Shown in pieces: positions 44,841 through 55,062 of a DNA stretch of 64,000 nt (its first letter is position 1; every line of letters begins with the position of its first letter). Both the position numbers and the translations under genes were made by a program. The stretch spans positions 162,948,342-163,012,341 of the forward strand of contig NC_073694.1 of the NCBI RefSeq assembly GCF_029784165.1, in the 5' to 3' direction. The notes beneath the pieces were generated by a model. It saw only the letters and a list, made by a program, of their open reading frames with translations. It was not told the DNA's origin and searched no databases. The stretch is from Wyeomyia smithii (taxonomy: Eukaryota > Arthropoda > Insecta > Diptera > Culicidae).

Positions 44841-47481
44841 GCCCTGCCGCATCCGCATCGCCAACTGGAACGCTCGCTCTATAAGGGCGAAAAAGATTGA
44901 ATTGAGTAATTTTCTCGCTCAAAAAAATGTCGACGTAGGAGTGATCTCGGAAACCAGGCTCAACCCAAGAATAAACTTCTCACTTCCAACCCACACCATT
45001 ATCCGGTTAGACCGCTCCAACTCCAGTGGTGGCGGTGTGGCCGTTATAATAAGAGAAAACATCCGCTATGAAATCCTGCCCCATCCTAAAACCAAAGTCA
45101 TCGAGGCAATCGGAGTTAAAATTTTTGCTCGTCACGGATTTGTCACATTGTTTGCAGTCTACATCCCTCGGCAGTGCTCGGATTGCAACGATACCTCCAA
45201 ATTCTTTACAGAAGATCTACAAAAACTAACCGACAACAGGCGAGGCTTCATTGTTGCCGGTGATCTTAACGCTCGCCATACTCAGTGGCGAAACAACTTC
45301 TGCAACAAAAACGGTAACCTTCTGGCAGACCATCTCAGTTCAGGTACGTGCACCATCCACTTCCCAGATGAACCAACGTTCATCTCCCCAGCTGGAAACA
45401 CCTCCACTCTAGACATTTTTCTGTCTGATCTGGCATTATCGAAACCTGTAACCCATCAAGAACTGAGCTCCGACCACTATCCAGTGGTGTGCGAACTTGA
45501 TTTCAGCCCTGCACTGGCGCAGGCTACAACAATACGTGATTACCACCGAGTGAACTGGATTGCCTTCAGCCGCATGGTAGATGCACGTCTTCCTAATGTA
45601 GTGAATCTATCAACTACTCTGAATATCGACAACGCATTAAACGTCTTCGAAGAAGCCGTGCACACAGCCGAGGAATCCTGCATCCGCAATGTTCAGGTGA
45701 GGAGGAAATTTTCGCTGATTGACTCCGATACCCGGCGATTAATCCAGAAAAGAAACACTGTCAGAAGGCAATTCCAACGCTCCGGATGCCTAATGAAAAA
45801 ACATGAACTCTCTCGTCTCAATGTTCTTATTGCGGAAAGAATGTTGTCTATACGAAACCAACAGTTCTCGAACGAAATTGAACGTATGAAAGACCACTCG
45901 AAACCGTTTTGGAAGGTAGCTAAAATCCTGAAGAAAAAACCAACTAAAGTTCCACCATTGAAGGACGATACTGGAGGTATCCTAGTTTCCCCATCAGAGA
46001 AAGTGGATGCCATAGCCAACAAACTAGTTCAAGCTCACAACATCGGTACAGGGATGAGCAGCCCCCATGAAATTGCAGTGCAGAACACAATTAGTCAGCT
46101 AGAGGAGCAGCTCAACGATGTTCCATTTACTGGTCAAATATCGGAGGACGAGGTACGTGCTGCAGTCAAACGTGGTAAAAACATGAAAGCCCCTGGGAAC
46201 GACGGCATCGTAAATCTGATTCTGAAAAAGCTCTCTGGTAAAGCTTACCGTTTTTTGGCAGTAATTTTCCAAAAATGTTTCCAGCTCAACTACTTTCCTT
46301 CTGTATGGAAAACTGGGAAAATCATCCCTATATTAAAACCTGGAAAAGATCCGACCAGCCCAGCGAGCTACAGGCCTATAACACTGCTCTCGGCTATAAG
46401 CAAAGTCTTCGAGCGTTTAATCCTGCTTCGTATGATGGAACACATCGAGGAACACCAAGTCATTGTGCCGGAACAATTTGGATTTCGGAAGGGTCATTCT
46501 ACTGTCCACCAACTGATCCGAGTGGAGAACATTATCCAGCGGAACAAAACACTTTCCACCAACACAGCCATTGTTTTTCTGGATGTGGAAAAAGCGTTCG
46601 ACAACGTGTGGCACGATGGACTCGTCCACAAACTGGTGCAAGCAAACTTCCCACAATACCTCACGAAAATGGTAAGAAATTATCTTGCTAACAGAACTTT
46701 TCGGGTGCATCTTCCAGGAGCTTTCTCAGAACTCAAACCGGTCTCAGCTGGGGTTCCCCAAGGTAGCATCTTGGGCCCCATACTATACAACATTTTCACT
46801 TCCGATGTACCACAACTTCCTGGTGACTGCAAACTGGCCCTGTATGCAGACGATAGTGCGATAATTGCTAGCGGTCGTAATTCAGCAACCTACTGTGCAA
46901 GGCTTCAAAAAGGTGTAACGGCGTATGTTTCCTACCTGAATAGCTGGAAAATTAAAGTAAACGAAAATAAAAGTCAAGCCATTCTATTCCGACATCGATT
47001 GTCAGCAAAACTGCTTCCAGACCGTCAGATACGAGTGAACGGATGTACCGTTGAATGGGCGAACGAAGCCGGCTATCTTGGCATCACAATTGACAACAAA
47101 CAAATATACAAATCTCACACAGACAAGCTGAAATGCAGGTGCATTGGATTAATAAAGTCCCTCTATCCGTTAATATCTCGACGATCCAAGCTGTCACTCA
47201 AGAATAAATTGGCAGTGTTCATGGCAATTATCGCTCCAGTGATAAATTACGCTATGCCTGTGTGGGGAACCTGTGCAGAAACACATAGAAGAAAACTTCA
47301 AGTAATCCAAAACAAGCTGCTGAGAACAATATTGAATGTCCCATATGATACGAGAACCACCGAGCTACATCGCACCGCAGGATGTAAAACGATCAACGAA
47401 CGAATTGAGGAATCGATACAGGACTTCGTTATGAGTGCGACACACTCGGAACACCCGCTCATCCGAGCGCTGGTTAGTTAG
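44827..47481 (+). CDS. C ORF2: endonuclease/reverse transcriptase, Jockey clade
   Basis: 884 aa from ATG 44827 (MGSTEPCRIRIANWNARS), overlapping ORF1. Endonuclease motifs: NWNARSIRAK, SETRL, AGDLNARHTQW, SSDHYPV. RT motifs: KAPGNDGIVN, YRPITLLSAISK, FGFRKGHSTVHQL, LDVEKAFDNVWHDGL, GVPQGSILGPILYN, YADDSAI. No RNase H seen. No disruption, so it may be active. The protein is homologous to A and B ORF2 along its whole length but clearly diverged, so it represents a separate family. Confidence 0.95.
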   Translation: MGSTEPCRIRIANWNARSIRAKKIELSNFLAQKNVDVGVISETRLNPRINFSLPTHTIIRLDRSNSSGGGVAVIIRENIRYEILPHPKTKVIEAIGVKIFARHGFVTLFAVYIPRQCSDCNDTSKFFTEDLQKLTDNRRGFIVAGDLNARHTQWRNNFCNKNGNLLADHLSSGTCTIHFPDEPTFISPAGNTSTLDIFLSDLALSKPVTHQELSSDHYPVVCELDFSPALAQATTIRDYHRVNWIAFSRMVDARLPNVVNLSTTLNIDNALNVFEEAVHTAEESCIRNVQVRRKFSLIDSDTRRLIQKRNTVRRQFQRSGCLMKKHELSRLNVLIAERMLSIRNQQFSNEIERMKDHSKPFWKVAKILKKKPTKVPPLKDDTGGILVSPSEKVDAIANKLVQAHNIGTGMSSPHEIAVQNTISQLEEQLNDVPFTGQISEDEVRAAVKRGKNMKAPGNDGIVNLILKKLSGKAYRFLAVIFQKCFQLNYFPSVWKTGKIIPILKPGKDPTSPASYRPITLLSAISKVFERLILLRMMEHIEEHQVIVPEQFGFRKGHSTVHQLIRVENIIQRNKTLSTNTAIVFLDVEKAFDNVWHDGLVHKLVQANFPQYLTKMVRNYLANRTFRVHLPGAFSELKPVSAGVPQGSILGPILYNIFTSDVPQLPGDCKLALYADDSAIIASGRNSATYCARLQKGVTAYVSYLNSWKIKVNENKSQAILFRHRLSAKLLPDRQIRVNGCTVEWANEAGYLGITIDNKQIYKSHTDKLKCRCIGLIKSLYPLISRRSKLSLKNKLAVFMAIIAPVINYAMPVWGTCAETHRRKLQVIQNKLLRTILNVPYDTRTTELHRTAGCKTINERIEESIQDFVMSATHSEHPLIRALVS

Positions 47482-47720
47482 ATTTTGAAATTTTAGTTTA
47501 AGTAGGTTATAAAATTAAAACAACACTGATTTGGTAGTATCAAACAATCTCATAACTATTTTAAATATTAAAACTAAAACGAGCATTAAAGATGCAAAAT
47601 GTAAACTTAAACCAAAGGATGAAAAAGGAAAATCTTGTATCACTTAAATAACAAAACTTGTACCAAACAAAGAGATAAGAATAAATTCAAATTTTAAGTA
47701 AAAAAAAAAAAAAAAAAAAA

Positions 47721-50032
47721 ATTTCACTCCATCAGTTTCATTACTAAACCGTACCGGCTACATACGGACGCTATCTTGAAAGAATTCTGGACGGACTGAC
47801 CAAAAAAATGGATATATTCGGCACCTGGCCCCTTTTGGTGCCTCGAAATTTTGTTACAGAAGCGGCTAATTGAATTTTCTGTTTTATTACAAAATGCTGC
47901 TGCTAGCGGAAAAAACCTTGCAAATATGCATCTTTTTGTTGGTGTTAATTTTACGACAGCGGCCGGCGCCCCATCATTCTGATTCCAAAACCGCACCAGT
48001 GACATGCGGACGCTAGGTGATAGCAGCTGAAAGGAGGAAATACAAAATAGTACCGGTCATCTCGTGCCGGTTTCACCCGTAATGCTGGTGGCTTTAGTAG
48101 TAAATGGCTACTGCAAAACACTTAAATGGCTGGAATTCTGGACGGACTAACCAGGAAACTATAATCGGCAACTGGCACCTTTTGGTGCCTCTAAATTTTG
48201 TTACAGAAGCGGCAAATTGAATTTTCTGTTTTACCAAATGATGCTGCTAGCGGAAAAAACCTTGCAAAAATGCATGTTTGTGTTGGTGTTAATATTATGA
48301 CAGCGGCCGGCGCAGCTTTCAAGAAACATTTGTCTCTTCCATTCCATAATTTGCGTAGCCCATCCCACTTTTAATTTATCTGACGAAGCCTTGGTATAAA
48401 ACGTACCGTTCGAACATTTCACCCCATCAGTTTCATTACTAAACCGTACCGGCTACATACGGACGCTATCTTGAAAGAATTCTGGACGGACTGACCAAAA
48501 ACATGGATATATTCGGCACCTGGCCCCTTTTGGTGCCTCGAAATTTTGTTACAGAAGCGGCTAATTGAATTTTCTGTTTTGTTACGAAATGCTGCTGCTA
48601 GCGGAAAAAACCTTGTAAATATGCATCTTTTTGTTGGTGTTAATTTTACGACAGCGGCCGGCGCCCCATCATTCTGATTCCAAAACCGCACCAGTGACAT
48701 GCGGACGCTAGGTGATAGCAGCTGAAAGGAGGAAATACAAAATAGTACCGGTCATCTCGTGCCGGTTTCACCCGTAATGCTGGTGGCTTTAGTAGTAAAT
48801 GGCTACTGCAAAACACTTAAATGGCTGGAATTCTGGACGGACTAACCAGGAAAATATAATCGGCAACTGGCACCTTTTGGTGCCTCTAAATTTTGTTACA
48901 GAAGCGGCAAATTGAATTTTCTGTTTTACCAAATGATGCTGCTAGCGGAAAAAACCTTGCAAAAATGCATGTTTGTGTTGGTGTTAATATTATGACAGCG
49001 GCCGGCGCAGCTTTCAAGAAACATTTGTCTCTTCCATTCCATAATTTGCGTAGCCCATCCCACTTTTAATTTATCTGACGAAGCCTTGGTATAAAACGTA
49101 CCGTTCGAACATTTCACCCCATCAGTTTCATTACTAAACCGTACCGGCTACATACGGACGCTATCTTGAAAGAATTCTGGACGGACTGACCAAAAAAATG
49201 GATATATTCGGCACCTGGCCCCTTTTGGTGCCTCGAAATTTTGTTACAGAAGCGGCTAATTGAATTTTCTGTTTTATTACAAAATGCTGCTGCTAGCGGA
49301 AAAAACCTTGCAAATATGCATCTTTTTGTTGGTGTTAATTTTACGACAGCGGCCGGCGCCCCATCATTCTGATTCCAAAACCGCACCAGTGACATGCGGA
49401 CGCTAGGTGATAGCAGCTGAAAGGAGGAAATACAAAATAGTACCGGTCATCTCGTGCCGGTTTCACCCGTAATGCTGGTGGCTTTAGTAGTAAATGGCTA
49501 CTGCAAAACACTTAAATGGCTGGAATTCTGGACGGACTAACCAGGAAACTATAATCGGCAACTGGCACCTTTTGGTGCCTCTAAATTTTGTTACAGAAGC
49601 GGCAAATTGAATTTTCTGTTTTACCAAATGATGCTGCTAGCGGAAAAAACCTTGCAAAAATGCATGTTTGTGTTGGTGTTAATATTATGACAGCGGCCGG
49701 CGCAGCTTTCAAGAAACATTTGTCTCTTCCATTCCATAATTTGCGTAGCCCATCCCACTTTTAATTTATCTGACGAAGCCTTGGTATAAAACGTACCGTT
49801 CGAACATTTCACCCCATCAGTTTCATTACTAAACCGTACCGGCTACATACGGACGCTATCTTGAAAGAATTCTGGACGGACTGACCAAAAACATGGATAT
49901 ATTCGGCACCTGGCCCCTTTTGGTGCCTCGAAATTTTGTTACAGAAGCGGCTAATTGAATTTTCTGTTTTGTTACGAAATGCTGCTGCTAGCGGAAAAAA
50001 CCTTGTAAATATGCATCTTTTTGTTGGTGTTT
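47721..50032 (+). repeat. 695-bp satellite array, about 3.3 units
   Basis: Alternating variants as elsewhere. The first unit has the CTCC target form. The last unit is interrupted by element D after TTTTGTTGGTGTT. Confidence 0.94.
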
Positions 50033-50107
50033 ATTTATTTATTTATTTATTTATTTCGTCAAGCAAATGTAGACTACAGTTATAATAATACAATGCTTTC
50101 TTATATT

Positions 50108-53029
50108 CTATACATTATTTCCAGTAGTTAGTCGTTTTTTTATTTGATTTCTGCCCATGGTGATGTCGATATTTTCGCAGTGCTGGTTATAGTGACGCAT
50201 CATGCGATTTATTGGGCCATTTTTTGAGTAGTTTGTTCTGTGAGAATTTTCCGAAAATATTTTACGATTTCTTAATTGACGACTGGGTGCATAAAAATTT
50301 AGTTGTGATAATAATTGAGTAGATTGCACGCGTTGAGAAATAATGTCATTGATAAAATAAAGCATTGAAAGATCGCGGCGTTCTTTAAGTGCTTGTATGT
50401 CTATAAGCATGCAGCGTGCTTCATATGATGGCAAGGGAAATGATGTCCAATTTAGCTTACGAAGCGCGTACAAAAGAAATTGTTTTTGGACAGATTCAAT
50501 GCGTTCTTCATGTGTGGCAATATAGGGATTCCATACAATGCTACAATATTCCAGAATTGGTCGGACGTATGTAATATATAATAGTTTGATTGTATATGGG
50601 TCTTGAAAATTGTGGCCGAAGCGTTTTATAAAGCCCAGCATACTATTTGCTTTGTTGATAATTGTATTATAATGTTCTATGAATGTGAGTTTGGAGTCTA
50701 AGATTACGCCTAGGTCCCTAACGATTTTGCATTTTTCTACTGGTTGGTTTCCTAAGAAAATGTTTGTTGGTGGTGTTACTGTTTTTCTGCTAAAGGCTAT
50801 TGAATTACATTTTTTAATGTTGAGTTGTAATAGGCTTTTGTTGCACCAAGTGTAGAATACATTAATTTCGTTCTGGAATATTTCGAAGTCTTCTGCATTG
50901 GTTATTTCTATAAAGAGCTTCATGTCATCAGCATATACAAGCACATGTATTGACTTAAGAAGAAAGGAAATGTCATTTACGTATAATATAAAAAGAAGAG
51001 GGCCCAGGTGGGAACCTTGAGGAACCCCAGAAGTTACTTCTATTGGGTTTGAAAAGGAATTTTGAAAGCGGACTATTTGTGTTCGTTTTGTTAAGTATGA
51101 CTGCAGCCATTCCAAAAATTTTGTTTCAGTTCCGTATTTTTCGAGCTTGAAGAGTAATAATGGTATGTCGATTCTGTCAAATGCCTTGCTAAAGTCCGTA
51201 TAAAGAGCTTCTACGTGGTTACCGTTGTCCATTACAGTCAGAGTGAAAGTTATGAATTCCAAAAGATTTGTGGTAGTTGATCGGCCTTTGTAAAAGCCGT
51301 GCTGTTGAGTTGTAATTTGGTGTTTTACTTGTTGAAAGATTTTTTCATTAATTATTGATTCAAATAATTTTGGAATGCATGAAATAATGGCAATTCCACG
51401 ATAATTACGAATGTCAGATTTAGCGCCAGATTTGAAAATTGGCACTAAATATGAGGTTTTCCAGAGTTCTGGGAAAATTCCATTCTTCAGGGACATGTTA
51501 AAAAGGTGTTGTAATGGTGTAGATAGTTCTTCTGCCAAATTTTTGAGAAAAATTGGAGCTATTCTGTCAGGTCCAGGACCTTTCGTAGCGTCTAAATTTT
51601 TAAGTGCGTTTTGAATTTCGAATTCAGATATTTGATTGACAGATAAAGAATTCGAAAATTCAGGAAAATACGAGAAGTATTCGCGGTCGCGATCTGTTTC
51701 TTCATATTTGGTGTAAATTTCTTGAAAAAAAGTGGCAAAAAGACTACATATTTCATTACTAGTTTGTCCTACATTACTGTCAAGATGCATTCGTGATGGA
51801 AAGTTGTTACTTTTTAGTTTGGTTTTTACGTAATTAAAGAAGTTCTTAGGGCAAGACTTGATTTGATATTCGATTTTACGATTATGTTCTTCATGTGCAA
51901 TTTTAATGGCTGCGTCAAGTTGACAGCAAATTTCTTGGTAATTTTGAAGATTTTCGCTATTGCTGTCTTTTTTGTATATTTTATGTGCTTTTTGTTTTCT
52001 ATTTTTTAGGTTCTTCAATTGTGGATTAAACCACACTGGATATTTGTTGGTGTTCGTTCGTCTTCTTTTCTTTAGAGGTACATTTTCTGATATAATTTGA
52101 TTAATTATTTCATAAAATTTTGATACTTCTACGTTGACATTTCCTTCTTTACAAATTATACTACGCCAATTTATTATGCGAAGTCTACGTTTGACTTGTT
52201 CGAAGTCAGTTTTGTGGTATTCCGGTACATCCTCGTACTCGCAGTCGCTGGGGTACGAAGTGTTATTCATTACTATTGAATATTCAATTGCTGTGTGGAA
52301 TGCTTCATTTTTCCAGATGGGAGTCAATGATGCATCTACACAGAAGTCTTCAGTGCAGTTTGTGAATAATAGGTCTAAATAAGCATTTTGTTTGTTTTTG
52401 ACATGATTGATTTGATATAGACCGAGTTCTGAGGATTTGCCAAAAAGATACTGCAGTGTTTCGTTTTCGCCTACGACTGGGAGTAAGACAGATTCATTTT
52501 CAATGTCTACAATAAAGTCTGCATTACGTTGGTTGAAGTCGCCATAGACATGCAGTTTTACTTCTGGTTTCATGTTAGACATAATAGATTCTAGAGTTTT
52601 GAAAAATAATTCATACGAATGTTTATGAGCATGTTCCGGTGGAAAGTACACAGAACAGAAGATATGTTCTTCGCCAGCAATAAATGCTTTGGCCCATACG
52701 TGTTCAAATTCTTTATATTTGTCGGATATTATTTCTTCAGAAGTAAAGTCTACATTAATGGCAATGAGGACTCCACCGCCTGACTTTTTTTGACTGGTAG
52801 ACAAATTCCGATCGTGCCGGAATACATTGTAATTGTTTCCAAATACTTCTTCGCTTCTTACGCTTTCGTCCCAGCTACTTTCAGTTCCTAAAATTATTTT
52901 AAAAGATGACGACAATAGATTTTGTTGAATTTCTTTCATTTTGCTTGGGCTTTTCATGCGATTGAAATTCTGACAATAGATAAGAATTTCAGTCGCATTC
53001 TGTCGAGGAAGCGAAGAAGTGTTAGTCAA
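50108..53029 (-). CDS. D ORF2: endonuclease/reverse transcriptase
   Basis: 973 aa, start MTNTSSLPRQ. The endonuclease domain comes first (YCQNFNRMKS, GTESSWDE, YGDFNQRNADF). The RT domain has LDATKGPGPDRIAP, YRGIAIISCIPKLFE, QHGFYKGRSTTTNL, DFSKAFDRID, GVPQGSHLGPLLFILYVND and YADDMKLF. The C terminus lacks an evident RNase H. The catalytic core is uninterrupted. The motif set points to the CR1/L2/I side of non-LTR elements rather than Jockey; I cannot fix the clade. Probably immobile now because ORF1 and the promoter are missing. Confidence 0.88.
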   Translation of the reverse strand: MTNTSSLPRQNATEILIYCQNFNRMKSPSKMKEIQQNLLSSSFKIILGTESSWDESVRSEEVFGNNYNVFRHDRNLSTSQKKSGGGVLIAINVDFTSEEIISDKYKEFEHVWAKAFIAGEEHIFCSVYFPPEHAHKHSYELFFKTLESIMSNMKPEVKLHVYGDFNQRNADFIVDIENESVLLPVVGENETLQYLFGKSSELGLYQINHVKNKQNAYLDLLFTNCTEDFCVDASLTPIWKNEAFHTAIEYSIVMNNTSYPSDCEYEDVPEYHKTDFEQVKRRLRIINWRSIICKEGNVNVEVSKFYEIINQIISENVPLKKRRRTNTNKYPVWFNPQLKNLKNRKQKAHKIYKKDSNSENLQNYQEICCQLDAAIKIAHEEHNRKIEYQIKSCPKNFFNYVKTKLKSNNFPSRMHLDSNVGQTSNEICSLFATFFQEIYTKYEETDRDREYFSYFPEFSNSLSVNQISEFEIQNALKNLDATKGPGPDRIAPIFLKNLAEELSTPLQHLFNMSLKNGIFPELWKTSYLVPIFKSGAKSDIRNYRGIAIISCIPKLFESIINEKIFQQVKHQITTQQHGFYKGRSTTTNLLEFITFTLTVMDNGNHVEALYTDFSKAFDRIDIPLLLFKLEKYGTETKFLEWLQSYLTKRTQIVRFQNSFSNPIEVTSGVPQGSHLGPLLFILYVNDISFLLKSIHVLVYADDMKLFIEITNAEDFEIFQNEINVFYTWCNKSLLQLNIKKCNSIAFSRKTVTPPTNIFLGNQPVEKCKIVRDLGVILDSKLTFIEHYNTIINKANSMLGFIKRFGHNFQDPYTIKLLYITYVRPILEYCSIVWNPYIATHEERIESVQKQFLLYALRKLNWTSFPLPSYEARCMLIDIQALKERRDLSMLYFINDIISQRVQSTQLLSQLNFYAPSRQLRNRKIFSENSHRTNYSKNGPINRMMRHYNQHCENIDITMGRNQIKKRLTTGNNV

Positions 53030-53079
53030 GTTATTACTTATGTTTAAATATAATGGTTCTGCCTCAGAAGAGGGCGTCC

Positions 53080-53232
53080 TTACTTGCGAAAATTTGTACT
53101 AAATTTATTTACACTTTCGCGAAGTTGTTGAAGACGGTGCGTGCGTTCATTTGATAAAAAATGACGATATGATTGAAGGTCGGCTACTGCTTCGGCTGGC
53201 GTGAGTCCATATTCCTGATGGACTTCAATAAG
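53080..53232 (-). pseudogene. D ORF1 remnant, last 50 codons
   Basis: An open frame from the 5' break at 53232 to TAA at 53080-53082, 50 bp before the ORF2 start: includes EVHQEYGLTPAEAVADLQSY and ends in a basic/Asn-rich tail with NKFSTNFRK. It is too short to show a domain. Position and coding-like composition make it the C terminus of a truncated ORF1. Confidence 0.6.
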
Positions 53233-53714
53233 ATTTTACGACAGCGGCCGGCGCCCCATCATTCTGATTCCAAAACCGCACCAGTGACATGCGGACGCTA
53301 GGTGATAGCAGCTGAAAGGAGGAAATACAAAATAGTACCGGTCATCTCGTGCCGGTTTCACCCGTAATGCTGGTGGCTTTAGTAGTAAATGGCTACTGCA
53401 AAACACTTAAATGGCTGGAATTCTGGACGGACTAACCAGGAAAATATAATCGGCAACTGGCACCTTTTGGTGCCTCTAAATTTTGTTACAGAAGCGGCAA
53501 ATTGAATTTTCTGTTTTACCAAATGATGCTGCTAGCGGAAAAAACCTTGCAAAAATGCATGTTTGTGTTGGTGTTAATATTATGACAGCGGCCGGCGCAG
53601 CTTTCAAGAAACATTTGTCTCTTCCATTCCATAATTTGCGTAGCCCATCCCACTTTTAATTTATCTGACGAAGCCTTGGTATAAAACGTACCGTTCGAAC
53701 ATTTCACCCCATCA
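53233..53714 (+). repeat. Satellite, remainder of the unit split by D
   Basis: Continues the unit interrupted at 50032 and ends in the 5' target copy of A4 (53701-53714). Confidence 0.93.
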
Positions 53715-53748
53715 TCATTCGCTCTCAGACTGTTGAGAAGTACAGTTC
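53715..53748 (+). promoter_or_regulatory. A4 internal Pol II promoter (Inr + DPE)
   Basis: Initiator TCATTC with A(+1) at 53717; AGTTC at 53744-53748 is at +28 to +32, the canonical DPE position. No TATA box upstream; upstream sequence is satellite. Confidence 0.65.
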
Positions 53749-53823
53749 TATTTCTGAAAAGCCGGGTTAGTTAAAAATTTTATTCCGTTTTGTGCGACAG
53801 TTCGTCGCTTGCATCGCTGTGTG

Positions 53824-55062
53824 ATGTCAAAGAAAAAGAGAAGAGCAGGCTCGAGCCCTGCGAAACAAAACTCTGCTGCTGAAGTAGGCAGTAAAAAGAA
53901 GAAACCAGGCGGAAGCAGTTGCACTTCGAAAAGCGTGGCTGACTGCGACACGGTGACAAACGCTAGCGACGTTGGAGATTTTGGCGAGCCGACTGATGTT
54001 CCGGATTCTGCCAGCCCCAATACGGTGAAAGTGAAGCTTCCCCCGCTGGTAGTGAAAAACGTTCCTCTCAACAAGCTCATTAGCGACTTTGCATCGCTGG
54101 GCGTAGCAGCTGAATATAAGTTATGCGGCATCGGTACGAAGGTTATGCTCCACACGAAGGTGGATTTTGAGAAGGCCACGAAGTTTTTGGAAAATTCTAA
54201 ATCTGAGTTCTTCACCCACGACATTCCTGGGGAAAAGCCTTTCAAGGTGGTCATCAGAGGCTTGCCAGGTTTCGACCCCAAGCTGATCGGTGCCGAAATC
54301 AAGGATCGGTACAAATTGGCCCCAATTGCTGTCTATCCGATCAAACGCAGAAATGAAAATGAAAGGAAATACCCGGACTGCCTCTTTCTGGTTCATTTCC
54401 CAAAAGGGACAGTTACACTGAGCGCTTTGCGAGCCATCCGCTCTTTGTTCTCCATTATCATCCGTTGGGAGCCCTATCGAGGAGGCCGCCGAGACGTTAC
54501 GCAGTGTCAGAGGTGCCTCAACTTCGGTCACGGTACCCGAAACTGCAACATCAAACCGCGTTGCAACATTTGCGCCAAGGACCACTCTACATCGGATTGC
54601 CCTGTGGACGGTGCCGGTGCGGTACAGTTTAAGTGTGCTAACTGTGGCGGTGATCACCAGAGCTCTGATCGACAGTGCCCGAAAAGGGAGAGCTTCAAAC
54701 ATATCCGCAAGCAGGCGTCGTCAACCAACCAGCCGAGCAGGAAGAAAGACAAACCACCGGTCTTCAGGGCGGAAGATTTTCCTCCTCTGCGTTCATCCCA
54801 GCAAGCAGGGCACCCAAGTACGCGTACGCAACTTGACCTTCCACACTTACCATCCGGCGGGTCAGCCGGTCAACGGTCGCCTCCCCCCCCTGGCTACTGG
54901 CGTCCACCCACAACAACACCACCGAGCGCTGAGTCCGAGAAGTACTCTGCGGATGAGCTGCTAGAAATTTTTAGCAGCATGACCAATGCCCTTCGTGCGT
55001 GTCGCAACAAGCCCGAGCAAATCCATGTGCTCGGTAAATTTATTATCCAATATGGATCCTAA
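53824..55062 (+). CDS. A4 ORF1, gag-like protein (reference copy)
   Basis: 412 aa from the first ATG (MSKKKRRAGSS). A Lys-rich N terminus (KKKRR and KKKKP, possible nuclear localisation signals), the PRE_C2HC-like region and three CCHC knuckles, then a Pro-rich tail ending FIIQYGS. The final Tyr-Gly codons TAT GGA contain the ATG of ORF2. Identical in sequence to A2 ORF1 as read. Confidence 0.94.
   Translation: MSKKKRRAGSSPAKQNSAAEVGSKKKKPGGSSCTSKSVADCDTVTNASDVGDFGEPTDVPDSASPNTVKVKLPPLVVKNVPLNKLISDFASLGVAAEYKLCGIGTKVMLHTKVDFEKATKFLENSKSEFFTHDIPGEKPFKVVIRGLPGFDPKLIGAEIKDRYKLAPIAVYPIKRRNENERKYPDCLFLVHFPKGTVTLSALRAIRSLFSIIIRWEPYRGGRRDVTQCQRCLNFGHGTRNCNIKPRCNICAKDHSTSDCPVDGAGAVQFKCANCGGDHQSSDRQCPKRESFKHIRKQASSTNQPSRKKDKPPVFRAEDFPPLRSSQQAGHPSTRTQLDLPHLPSGGSAGQRSPPPPGYWRPPTTTPPSAESEKYSADELLEIFSSMTNALRACRNKPEQIHVLGKFIIQYGS

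Larger units (their letters stand above)
43497..47720 (+). mobile_element. Element C: full-length Jockey-clade retrotransposon
   Basis: 4224 bp, third family at the same target. It starts TCAGTTCGTATTG and ends with AATAAA at 47680-47685, then an A-run of about 20. The flanks are ATTTCACCCCATCA at 5' but ATTTCACTCCATCA at 3' (47721-47734), a one-base mismatch in what should be a duplication. Both ORFs are open. Confidence 0.95.
50033..53232 (-). mobile_element. Element D: 5'-truncated non-LTR retrotransposon, different clade
   Basis: 3.2 kb in the opposite orientation to the satellite. The 3' end (left edge) is an (AAAT)n tail, seen as TTTATTTATT on the plus strand. The 5' edge cuts ORF1. 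Left flank ends GGTGTT and right flank resumes ATTTTACGAC, so the target has no duplication and may have lost one A. Not at the ATTTCAC target. Confidence 0.88.

Noticed and set aside
54986..55051. Upstream ATG adding 22 residues to family A ORF2
   Set aside because: Those codons lie within ORF1, and B and C start at the equivalent of the downstream ATG 55052, so the downstream start is preferred.
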